Translations under genes and position numbers: made by a program
NCBI GenBank assembly: GCA_027011835.1
Contig: JALUZN010000456.1
Location: forward strand, 1-5,758
Direction: 5' to 3'
DNA from: Draconibacterium sp.
Lineage (GTDB): Bacteria > Bacteroidota > Bacteroidia > Bacteroidales > Prolixibacteraceae
Length of the DNA stretch: 5,758 nucleotides
Notes under the pieces: generated by a model
Told to the model about the DNA's origin: nothing
Databases searched by the model: none
The model's input: only the letters and a program-made list of their open reading frames with translations
In this document: positions 1-5,720 of the stretch, one piece after another
Layout of the letters: each line of letters begins with the position of its first letter
Position numbering within the stretch: position 1 is the first letter of the stretch

Positions 1-41
1 ATATTGGATCATCTTTTGAAAGTAATTGGGAAATAAGATAA
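1..41 (+). CDS. 3' end of an unidentified upstream gene (partial)
   Basis: Two plus-strand frames are open from the window edge. Frame 1 reads ILDHLLKVIGK and stops with TAA at 34-36. Frame 3 reads IGSSFESNWEIR and stops with TAA at 39-41. Either leaves only 1 to 6 bases before the ATG at 43, the spacing expected of a co-transcribed upstream gene. The sequence is too short to identify the product. DUF3226 proteins are commonly encoded next to AAA/OLD-like ATPases, so an ATPase is a reasonable guess from context only. That any gene ends here is itself an inference. Confidence 0.4.
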   Translation, partial: IGSSFESNWEIR

Positions 42-42
42 T

Positions 43-633
43 ATGTTGGAAATTACAAAGTTGAAAATTATAGCTGTCGAAGGGAGAGATGAGGATAACT
101 TTTTTTCAGCTCTATTTGATTATTTAGGAATAAGTGATATTCAAATTATTATTTTTGAAGGTAAAACGAACTATAAAAAACGAATTAAATCTATTACTAA
201 AGTTTCAGGATTTAGTAAAGTTCAATCTTTCGCACTGACAAGGGATGCAGATAATAATCCTCCTCTTTCAGCTTTTGAAAGTATAAAAAATAGTCTTAAG
301 CAAGCAGGTCTTCCCATTCCGGAAAGTCTTAATGAATTTACTGAAACAAATCCTTCTGTTGGAGTTTTCATAATGCCTGGAAATTCAAAAGAGGGAATGC
401 TTGAAGACCTTTGTTTGCAATCCATTGAAAAATTTCCTGTGATTGACTGTATTGATAGCTTTATTGATTGTAGTGAAGAAAAACCAAGCAATGAATCAAA
501 AGCAAAGATTATGTGTTATTTGGCAACAAAAGGACCATCTTCAAGCAGTCTTGGGTTAGCAGCAAAACAAGGTGTATGGGATTTTGATTCGGAATCATTT
601 ACTGAGTTGAAAGAATTTATTCTTAACATATAA
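43..633 (+). CDS. DUF3226 (TOPRIM-like) domain protein
   Basis: The 196-residue protein matches the DUF3226 family over its whole length as I recall it. The N-terminal strand ends in VEGRDE (E13), like the TOPRIM acidic glutamate. A second acidic motif, TRDAD (D68, D70), matches the DxD of TOPRIM folds. The family-typical blocks follow: VGVFIMPGN-x-EGMLEDL (107-123), SKAK (152-155) and GLAAKQGVWDFDS (171-183). TOPRIM domains bind divalent metal and cut or join nucleic-acid phosphodiesters, so a metal-dependent nuclease is plausible, but no activity is established for this family. No signal peptide or membrane segment is visible, so it should be cytosolic. The ATG at 43 follows an upstream stop by a few bases, suggesting an operon with the truncated gene. 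GC is about 33% by hand count of three 60-base lines, well below the neighbours, which suggests transfer. It converges on the PLD gene with a 14-bp gap and no clear terminator. Confidence 0.82.
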   Translation: MLEITKLKIIAVEGRDEDNFFSALFDYLGISDIQIIIFEGKTNYKKRIKSITKVSGFSKVQSFALTRDADNNPPLSAFESIKNSLKQAGLPIPESLNEFTETNPSVGVFIMPGNSKEGMLEDLCLQSIEKFPVIDCIDSFIDCSEEKPSNESKAKIMCYLATKGPSSSSLGLAAKQGVWDFDSESFTELKEFILNI

Positions 634-647
634 TATTAAATCTATTC

Positions 648-1313
648 CTAAAAATCAAACATCTCTACCCAAAGTCGTTCGAACTCGTTGCGATACTGTT
701 TTACAATGTCATATTTTGAGGTTGCGAGGAGGTTTTCCTGATTGTGTTTTGTGGCGGTGTAGGTCCAGTTAAAACTTCCGGTTATTGCTATGCGGTTGTC
801 GATTATCCCGAATTTATTGTGCATATGGTAGTGCGAATGGTCGATTTTAACAGGAATTCCGGCACGTTCCATTTCAATAATTTCGGAACCTGCGGCATTA
901 ACTTTTTCGTCGTCGGTAATTATGCGCACTTTAATATTGCGGCGGTGGCAGGCAATTACTTCGTGTGCAAGTTCGTTGTCGGTAATGGTAAAAATACATA
1001 AATCGACCGATGCGTGTGCCTCGCGTAACAGTTTTAAAATGGTCGCTTTAATTTCGTGGCCGGGACTAAAATAGACGTTGTTAAAGTGAAAACTATAGCG
1101 GTCGATAATGCTAAAACAGTTTTGCAGCCAGCGTACAATCTGGCTTTTACTTTTTGTCTCTTCGAAAAAAACGGCCTTTTTAAAAATCTGGTTTCGCAGG
1201 TTTATCCGGTCGGTACGTTCCAGCCGGTTTATTTTTCTGATGATTTCGCGGCTTACCTTTATTTCGGCGAGATTATCGAAGTTTTGGGTAAAATAGTTTA
1301 GTATTGTTTTCAT
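648..1313 (-). CDS. Single-HKD phospholipase D-like protein (putative nuclease)
   Basis: The 221-residue protein carries one PLD catalytic motif: H165-N-K167-x4-D172, followed by the usual GSFNWT (179-184) and N191/E193. The domain runs from about residue 80 to 217 and begins with VYFSPGHE...LLREAHASVDLCIFTITDNELA, closely resembling the Nuc/MitoPLD (Zucchini) branch. Single-HKD members of that branch act as homodimers, each subunit giving one histidine, and hydrolyse phosphodiesters in nucleic acids or, in some cases, cardiolipin. Residues 1-75 are a basic, probably helical extension that I do not recognise. No signal peptide is evident, which fits an intracellular nuclease better than a secreted lipase. 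The start is ATG at 1311-1313 with an A-rich leader. Upstream lie four tandem heptamers, which may affect its promoter. Substrate is unknown; proximity to the DUF3226 gene allows a defence role, but this is inference. Confidence 0.88.
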   Translation of the reverse strand: MKTILNYFTQNFDNLAEIKVSREIIRKINRLERTDRINLRNQIFKKAVFFEETKSKSQIVRWLQNCFSIIDRYSFHFNNVYFSPGHEIKATILKLLREAHASVDLCIFTITDNELAHEVIACHRRNIKVRIITDDEKVNAAGSEIIEMERAGIPVKIDHSHYHMHNKFGIIDNRIAITGSFNWTYTATKHNQENLLATSKYDIVKQYRNEFERLWVEMFDF

Positions 1314-1320
1314 TTTGTTT

Positions 1321-1362
1321 GAAATTTAGAACCAAGAACCAAGAACCAAGAACCAAGACAAA
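1321..1362 (-). promoter_or_regulatory. Possible PLD-gene promoter interrupted by heptamer repeats
   Basis: Read on the minus strand, a TTTG (1359-1362) and a TAAATTTC (1321-1328, against the Bacteroidota -7 consensus TAnnTTTG) flank the heptamer array. The spacer is 30 nt instead of the usual 19-21. One fewer repeat unit would give 23 nt. The -7-like box lies only 7 bases from the ATG, so the transcript would be nearly leaderless, which lowers confidence. This is a visual match only. Confidence 0.25.
1329..1358. repeat. Tandem 7-bp repeat, four copies of GAACCAA
   Basis: Four perfect copies of GAACCAA occupy 1329-1356, followed by the first two bases of a fifth. The array is 15 bp upstream of the minus-strand PLD start codon. 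Arrays of this kind change copy number by slipped-strand mispairing during replication. Because it is not inside a coding frame here, any effect would be on transcription or the leader. The count is read directly from the sequence. Confidence 0.95.
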
Positions 1363-1382
1363 AATTAGTGCTTTAACTTTTG

Positions 1383-1407
1383 CCGTCTCATTTATGGGAC
1401 GGTTTTT
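1383..1407 (+). terminator. Terminator-like hairpin plus T5 (plus strand)
   Basis: The first hairpin of the cluster (stem 1383-1390 with 1395-1402) is followed directly by TTTTT at 1403-1407, the form of a rho-independent terminator on the plus strand. No plus-strand gene ends nearby, because the closest, the DUF3226 gene, ends 750 bases upstream beyond an opposing gene. The shape is probably incidental to the REP-like repeat. On the minus strand, where prmA transcription arrives, the T-run is missing. Confidence 0.3.
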
Positions 1408-1461
1408 AGATGATAAAAGAAATATCATCTTATGTTTTAATCCGTTGGATAAATCCAACGG
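1383..1461. repeat. Cluster of three hairpins, REP-like pair around a central stem
   Basis: Three inverted repeats follow each other. The first, 1383-1402, has an 8-bp stem with one G-T pair and a 4-nt loop, starting CCGTC and ending GACGG. The second, 1408-1430, is AGATGATA/TATCATCT around a 7-nt loop. The third, 1442-1461, has perfect 9-bp arms CCGTTGGAT/ATCCAACGG around AA. The outer two are both 20 bp long, begin CCGT and end ACGG, so they look like related units set as a pair, as in REP/BIME elements mobilised by REP-associated tyrosine transposases. That family link is from memory of similar Bacteroidota repeats. No transposase is present in the window. Confidence 0.7.
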
Positions 1462-1524
1462 TAAAGGATAGCTCTATTTGCTCACAGTCTTTAATGCTGA
1501 TGTTCATTATTATCTGTCTAATTT

Positions 1525-2361
1525 TTATTTTTTAAAAGTGTGTGCCACCCAGTTGTTTTTCGATTGATAACTGGTGTCGGTAAGTCCGAGGTTTTCGGCT
1601 TTTGTTTTAATATCGTTTATGTCGTTGGTATAGAAGCCACTCATTATTAAAACGCCGCCGGGCCGAAGGTTTTCGACGTAGGTTTGCATATCGTTTAACA
1701 GGATGTTTTTATGAATGTTGGCAAAAATTACATCGTATTTTTCGGTGCCAAGCAAACCTGCATCGCCCAGTTTTACGTCTATATTTTCGATGTTGTTTAA
1801 CCGGGCATTTTCAATTGTTGCGTTGTATGACCACTCGTCGATATCGATTGCAGTTACTTTTTTTGCGCCTTTCATTGCTGACAGAATTCCAAGAATTCCG
1901 GTGCCGCACCCCATATCGAGAACTGTTTTTCCGGCAAAACTATTTTCGAGGATTGATTCAATAATTAGCGAAGTAGTTTCGTGGTTGCCGGTGCCGAAAG
2001 CCATATTTGGCTCGATAACTATTTCGTATTTTGCTGCCGGATAATTGGTGTGAAACGGAGCCCTGATAACGCACTCTCCGGCAATTACAAGAGGTTCGAA
2101 ATAGTTCTTTTCCCACTCTTCGTTCCAGTTTTTATCTTCAATGGTTTCGGTTTTAATATCGAAAACGGCGTTGTCTTTAAATTCTGCAATAACCGAATCG
2201 AGGGCTTCTGTATTAAAACCGGGAGCCGGAATATAAGCTTCGAAACCGGTTTCGGTATCGACAAAACTGTCGAATCCAATCTCTCCGAGTTGTGCTGCTA
2301 AAACATCGCGCAGCCACTCTTGAAACGGGGTAATTTCTATGGTTATTTTTTTGTAGTTCAT
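1525..2361 (-). CDS. prmA: Ribosomal protein L11 methyltransferase
   Basis: PrmA uses S-adenosylmethionine to methylate ribosomal protein L11 in the cytosol. At 278 residues it is close to the usual size (E. coli PrmA is about 293). The N-terminal substrate-recognition domain spans roughly 1-90 and ends in the family segment DKNWNEEWEKNYFEP (77-91). The linker carries the PrmA hallmark AFGTGNHETT (121-130). The Rossmann-type methyltransferase domain follows, with SAM motif I VLDMGCGTGILGI (147-159), an acidic motif II end AIDID (171-175), and NIHKNIL (215-221) in place of the catalytic-loop NI-x-x-x-x-L. All key motifs are present, so it should be active. The start is ATG at 2359-2361, beginning MNYKKITIEI, with no Shine-Dalgarno. 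A perfect -7-like box sits about 33 bases upstream, so it is probably transcribed alone or by read-through from the ABC operon. Confidence 0.96.
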   Translation of the reverse strand: MNYKKITIEITPFQEWLRDVLAAQLGEIGFDSFVDTETGFEAYIPAPGFNTEALDSVIAEFKDNAVFDIKTETIEDKNWNEEWEKNYFEPLVIAGECVIRAPFHTNYPAAKYEIVIEPNMAFGTGNHETTSLIIESILENSFAGKTVLDMGCGTGILGILSAMKGAKKVTAIDIDEWSYNATIENARLNNIENIDVKLGDAGLLGTEKYDVIFANIHKNILLNDMQTYVENLRPGGVLIMSGFYTNDINDIKTKAENLGLTDTSYQSKNNWVAHTFKK

Positions 2362-2393
2362 TGTAAAATTATTTCAATTGACGGTATAAAAAA

Positions 2394-2401
2394 CAAACGT
2401 A
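2394..2401 (-). promoter_or_regulatory. Candidate prmA promoter, -7 box TACGTTTG
   Basis: The minus strand reads TACGTTTG, an exact fit to the Bacteroidota -7 consensus TAnnTTTG, 32 bases ahead of the prmA ATG. No TTTG is found at the -33 position 19-21 nt upstream, so the match is only half of a promoter. It lies between the large palindromic element and prmA, where an independent prmA promoter would be expected. Confidence 0.4.
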
Positions 2402-2440
2402 TAAAAAATGTTTGGTTTATTTTAGTTATAAAGATGCTAT

Positions 2441-2589
2441 TGCCACTGGCAGGGATTGGAGAAAGTAGCCTGCCGAAGACCGGCCCGAGTGTTTTTTAGC
2501 AAACGGCTGCGACCGGAGGAAGCACACGGATTGCTTAAAAACACCGGAGGCGGGAGAGGCAGCTACTTGCGGAAAGCCCGGCCGCCAGC
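2441..2589. repeat. Long nested palindromic intergenic element (possible structured RNA)
   Basis: This gene-free stretch folds as nested inverted repeats. The outermost pair is CTGGC (2446-2450) with GCCAG (2584-2588). Next is AAGTAGC (2463-2469) with GCTACTT (2562-2568), continued by TGCC (2471-2474) with GGCA (2558-2561) around one bulged C. Then CCCG (2484-2487) pairs with CGGG (2551-2554). The inner stem joins 2489-2502 to 2531-2544, with 13 of 14 pairs matching. It is G/C-rich against an A/T-rich flank. Its edges, GGGATTGG and GCGGAAAGCCCG, and the core CTTCCTCCGGTCG on the minus strand resemble an intergenic repeat I recall from many Bacteroidota genomes, typically just after stop codons. 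I know no formal family name for it. It begins right after the DUF4857 stop codon, so on the minus strand it would be part of that transcript's 3' end, where it could protect or terminate the mRNA. There is no T-run. Confidence 0.75.
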
Positions 2590-3825
2590 CTAATCGTAAA
2601 ATTTATTGGGGAAAATATTTACGGCAATAAAACCGAAAATTCCGGTGATTGCGATGATAATAAAATCGATGATGTGTTTTGTGATTTTTACCCGTTTTTG
2701 TTTTAGCAGAACGAAGTGGACGGCAGCAAGCAATAGGCTTAAAAACAGCCAGTAAAATGACTCGGGCGGTGTGACGAAGAACCTGACGAAGCCCGATGTT
2801 TTATTGGTTAAACTGATTTGTGCGGGGAAGATAAATTGTGCGATTTTGCCTTCGGTGCGCTGGCTGCGAACCGGCCATTTTTCGATGAACTCGTCGACTT
2901 TTTGATAGTCGCGGTTGAGGGCGGTTACGTGCATTTCGCCGTCGGTAATTGAGATGACATTGAAGTTAAAAAGGTCGCTGTAGATTTTTATCTCGGCAAT
3001 TTGCGGGTTTAAATTTTCGATGGGGAATTTAATGAGTTCGTAGTCGTATTGCGTTAAAATATAGATTTCGTTGTTGGTTGAAAAGAGGTAGGCGTAATAG
3101 CGTTTGTTTTTAAAATCGACACACCGTATTGTTTTGAATGTCAGTCCGGTGGGCGTTTCTATTTTGTGGACGTAAGGTTCGCCTTTAATCATTTTTATAT
3201 GAAAAAGCTGGTTGGCCGAGTCGATGATAAAATAACCTTCGTCGCACGATTTGCGGGTGGTTGGAATTCCTTCGATGGTGGTTGCCGGAAATTTAAATCC
3301 GTGCTTGTAGAGTACCGCCGAAAACATACGACTTTTCTCTTCGTTAATTTTATTTGTTGCGGCGTCGATAAATTCCATACGCCAGGTAATGCGGAAAAAA
3401 TCGGGAGGCATTGATAGGTTTGCCCGCCCCGACTGTGACTCGAAAAGTGGGAACAGCGTGGGTTGTGGGGCGTTAACCTCTTTGGGGCGCACTCTGAAAG
3501 TAGAGCGGTTTATTGTAATGTCGTGCATATCCATTTCGACACCGTTAATGGAGTCGGGCATGGTCTTGTTTAGCAATAACTGCCTGACAAAAAGGAGGGG
3601 GAGTTTTTGCTCGTACTCTTCGCGCGTTAGCTCTTCGCCTTTTATATTGGTGCGTTTTACTCCATTGCCCGAGCGGAGAATTACAAAATTGTTATCGATA
3701 CAACTGTACATTACATATGGCGCTCTGATTGGTTTTGCAAATGCCATCCAATACAGTTTCGGGAGCACAATTGCAAATCCAACCACTGCAAGAATTACCA
3801 AAAAATATCTACTTAGTTTTACCAT
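2590..3825 (-). CDS. DUF4857-like membrane protein of an ABC transporter operon
   Basis: I choose the ATG at 3823-3825, giving 411 residues starting MVKLSRYFLV. The frame stays open further upstream to 4104, but that extension overlaps the permease gene on the same strand in another frame and encodes low-complexity, cysteine- and arginine-rich sequence, so it is not coding. The protein has an N-terminal membrane segment (about 7-28), a large soluble domain (about 30-355), and two C-terminal membrane segments (about 357-374 and 385-404). The soluble part begins with a region rich in family-like residues (LTREEYEQKLPLLFVRQLL, 66-84, and PDSINGVEM, 90-98). Sequence and context fit DUF4857, a Bacteroidota family of unknown function encoded with ABC transporters. 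It is last in the operon, 44 bases after the permease. I infer a periplasm-facing accessory subunit; no catalytic motif is visible. Confidence 0.78.
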   Translation of the reverse strand: MVKLSRYFLVILAVVGFAIVLPKLYWMAFAKPIRAPYVMYSCIDNNFVILRSGNGVKRTNIKGEELTREEYEQKLPLLFVRQLLLNKTMPDSINGVEMDMHDITINRSTFRVRPKEVNAPQPTLFPLFESQSGRANLSMPPDFFRITWRMEFIDAATNKINEEKSRMFSAVLYKHGFKFPATTIEGIPTTRKSCDEGYFIIDSANQLFHIKMIKGEPYVHKIETPTGLTFKTIRCVDFKNKRYYAYLFSTNNEIYILTQYDYELIKFPIENLNPQIAEIKIYSDLFNFNVISITDGEMHVTALNRDYQKVDEFIEKWPVRSQRTEGKIAQFIFPAQISLTNKTSGFVRFFVTPPESFYWLFLSLLLAAVHFVLLKQKRVKITKHIIDFIIIAITGIFGFIAVNIFPNKFYD

Positions 3826-3869
3826 TATTTTGTTGTTTTGTCGTGTTTTTTTATGAAGACTTTTCTCTG

Positions 3870-4538
3870 CTACATTTCTCCTTTTCGAAACCGGAATCCT
3901 GAAAAAAGCAGCGAAATACTTGATAGTATTACAATGATTACCAGCACCGGATTGGCGGTTGCGTAACTTCCTGTTGCTGCCTGTTCGAAAAACAGCGGAA
4001 CAATTGTGGCGGCAACCAGAATGTATAAAAAGCGGTATTTCCAAACCGGTTCTAAAACAATTAACGCCACAAAATAGTAGGCGGCAAACCCTGCAAGAAA
4101 CCAAGGCGTAATGGTTATAAGTGCCGGAATAATAATGTTAGACGGGAAATACAGCGCACTAAATGCCACAAAAATGGAGAGAAAAAGAAGGTAACTGGCA
4201 AGCAAAACGAGCGTGCCGAAAAGCATCATTATAAGCAGAACTCGGTTCTCGTTTAAGGGCAAATGAAAGGTGAGTTTTATCCTTTTGTCAACGGTTTCGG
4301 GGAAAAACTGAGCAATTGATATTGCCAGTGCGCCGGCAATTGGTACAAATTTTAAGTATCCGAAATATTTAAGTTTCATAAAAAGCAGTGTGTACCAATA
4401 ACTATTGGCATCGCTAAACTTAAAGTTGTGTTGTACGGATAAAAAAATATACCCGACAACCAACGTTCCTAATGTGGCAAATGCGATTATAAACCAGCGT
4501 GTTTTTAGCCACTCTTTGTAAATTATCGATTTTAGCAT
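3870..4538 (-). CDS. ABC-2-like transporter permease
   Basis: The 222-residue protein is almost entirely hydrophobic, with about six membrane segments near residues 14-33, 62-79, 100-128, 134-160, 169-185 and 196-214. It opens with MLKSIIYKEWLKTRW, the short cytoplasmic KEW-type start common in ABC-2 permeases. After the second segment comes FFPETVDKRIKLTFHLPLNENR (78-99), similar to the conserved cytoplasmic coupling segment of that class. It should form the channel through the inner membrane, driven by the ATPase encoded 5 bases upstream. A functional complex would need two permease halves, so either a homodimer or a pairing with the DUF4857-like protein is possible. The substrate cannot be read from the sequence. 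The start ATG at 4536-4538 is set by the tight junction with the ATPase gene. Confidence 0.85.
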   Translation of the reverse strand: MLKSIIYKEWLKTRWFIIAFATLGTLVVGYIFLSVQHNFKFSDANSYWYTLLFMKLKYFGYLKFVPIAGALAISIAQFFPETVDKRIKLTFHLPLNENRVLLIMMLFGTLVLLASYLLFLSIFVAFSALYFPSNIIIPALITITPWFLAGFAAYYFVALIVLEPVWKYRFLYILVAATIVPLFFEQAATGSYATANPVLVIIVILSSISLLFSGFRFRKGEM

Positions 4539-4543
4539 AACAG

Positions 4544-5431
4544 TTAATATTTTCCGGTTAATCCTATAAATGCATCTTCTAATCCCATTTTAACTTGCTT
4601 GAAATTTGAGTGGGCAATCCCTTTTTTCTTAAGGAAACTTTTTACAAACTCCTCCGATTGGTAGGTGTAAATCTCAACTTTGTTATGCACTTTTTCGAAA
4701 TTGGCAACAAATTCTTCGTTGGACAGGTCGATTGACGGGTCTTCCACTTCGAGGTAAAACTGCTTAAATTCGTCCATAAAGTCGTGTACATTTCGTTGCG
4801 CCAAAATGCGGTTGTAGTCCATAATCAGCACATCGTCAATCAGGCGTTCCATATCCTGAATAATATGCGAAGTGGTGAAAATGGTTTTCTTTTTTGCTTT
4901 GGCATATTCGCGCAGGTAGTCGATAAACAGACGGCGGTAGCCAGGGTCGAGTCCCATCGAGAAATCGTCGAGGATAAGCAGGTCGGGGTCTTGAGCCAGA
5001 ATTAAACCTAACGCAACCTGCGAGCGTTGTCCGCACGACATTGATGAAATTTTTTGCTTTGGAGCAACCTTTAATTTCGACATTAATTCCCAGTAGGGTT
5101 CGTTGTCCCATTTCGGATAAAATCCGGAATAGAACTTCTCTATCTGGTTGATGTTCATGAATGTATATTGAATGTGTCCTTCAATCAGAAATCCGATACG
5201 TGCTTTTGTTTCGGGTGTTAAATGTTGCGTATTCTCGCCGTAAATGAGGCACTCTCCGCTTCGGGGTTGCAAAAACCCGTTCAGGATATTTATTGTGGTG
5301 GTTTTTCCCGAACCGTTTTTCCCCAGAAGACCGAGAATACTGCCCTCTTTTACATGGATATTGAGATTTTCGTAAACCATCTTTTTCCCGTAATAGTGGG
5401 TTAAGTTGTTGCACTCAATTGCGTTGCTCAT
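4544..5431 (-). CDS. ABC transporter ATP-binding protein
   Basis: The 295-residue cytosolic ATPase powers the membrane partners encoded just downstream. The nucleotide-binding domain spans about 5-213: Walker A GKNGSGKTT (37-45), a Q-loop region GFLIEG where glutamate (E84) stands in the usual glutamine position, signature MSCGQR (131-136), Walker B LLILDD (151-156), D-loop MGLDP (159-163) and switch histidine H189 in TTSHI. Two changes stand out: the signature is SCGQ instead of SGGQ, and the catalytic glutamate after Walker B is aspartate (D156). These may be normal for this subfamily. Residues 215-295 form a C-terminal accessory domain ending EDAFIGLTGKY, as in other ABC-2 exporter ATPases. 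The ATG at 5429-5431 gives a family-like start (MSNAIECNNLTHYYGKK). It is first in the operon and ends 5 bases before the permease. Confidence 0.93.
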   Translation of the reverse strand: MSNAIECNNLTHYYGKKMVYENLNIHVKEGSILGLLGKNGSGKTTTINILNGFLQPRSGECLIYGENTQHLTPETKARIGFLIEGHIQYTFMNINQIEKFYSGFYPKWDNEPYWELMSKLKVAPKQKISSMSCGQRSQVALGLILAQDPDLLILDDFSMGLDPGYRRLFIDYLREYAKAKKKTIFTTSHIIQDMERLIDDVLIMDYNRILAQRNVHDFMDEFKQFYLEVEDPSIDLSNEEFVANFEKVHNKVEIYTYQSEEFVKSFLKKKGIAHSNFKQVKMGLEDAFIGLTGKY

Positions 5432-5642
5432 ATTTTTTATTTTGATTTTTAATCGTTGTTGTTGTTTCGTTTTGGTTTTTGCCGCTCTGTCTTCGGCATC
5501 AATTTATAAAAAACTTCAGTATTTTGTTAAACAAAAAGGCAACAGGTAAATTTATACACTATTTTTTGCAAAAAAACATTTAGCCCTTTTATTTTTTTTA
5601 TCAGCAACATGGAAGGAAGATAAATAGCTTTTAAAAATTAGG
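5432..5642. other. A/T-rich leader of the ABC operon, no gene seen
   Basis: I see no convincing gene here. The ABC ATPase leader on the minus strand is purine-rich without a Shine-Dalgarno. A weak -7-like TATAAATTG (minus strand, 5500-5508) lies about 70 bases upstream of the ATG, with a TTTG (minus strand, 5532-5535) farther upstream, but the spacing (23 nt) is longer than usual, so it is only a weak promoter candidate. A short dyad GCCG/CGGC (5481-5484 with 5494-5497) lies in the presumed leader, too small to call a regulator. Confidence 0.5.
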
Positions 5643-5647
5643 TGTAA

Positions 5648-5704
5648 TGGACAAAAAGGAGGCTAATTTTAAGTACATCTGCTCATGTGGACAAAAAGGA
5701 GGCT
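5648..5704 (+). repeat. Two direct copies of TGGACAAAAAGGAGGCT
   Basis: The exact 17-bp sequence occurs at 5648-5664 and again at 5688-5704, a period of 40 bases, close to four DNA helical turns, so both copies would face the same side of the helix. This suits a protein-binding site, either transposase sites at an IS end or a regulator's operator upstream of the promoter at 5721. Confidence 0.95.
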
Positions 5705-5720
5705 GTATTTATTAACGATA

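Noticed and set aside
634..647. Shared terminator between the convergent DUF3226 and PLD genes
   Set aside because: The 14-bp gap and nearby bases show no stem followed by a T-run.
1273..1458. 61-residue minus-strand reading frame
   Set aside because: It runs through the hairpin cluster and the heptamer array (giving a repetitive SWFLVL stretch) and overlaps the PLD start; no family-like sequence.
3389..3856. 155-residue plus-strand reading frame
   Set aside because: Lies entirely antisense to the DUF4857-like gene and its leader, with no recognisable motif; a shadow frame.
3826..4104. N-terminal extension of the DUF4857-like protein to 504 residues
   Set aside because: It overlaps the permease gene on the same strand in another frame, has Cys/Arg-rich shadow-type sequence, and a typical membrane-anchor start exists at 3825.
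5648..5704. CRISPR-like repeat-spacer-repeat
   Set aside because: Only two copies, 17-bp repeats without dyad symmetry, and no cas genes; better explained as a binding-site pair or IS end.
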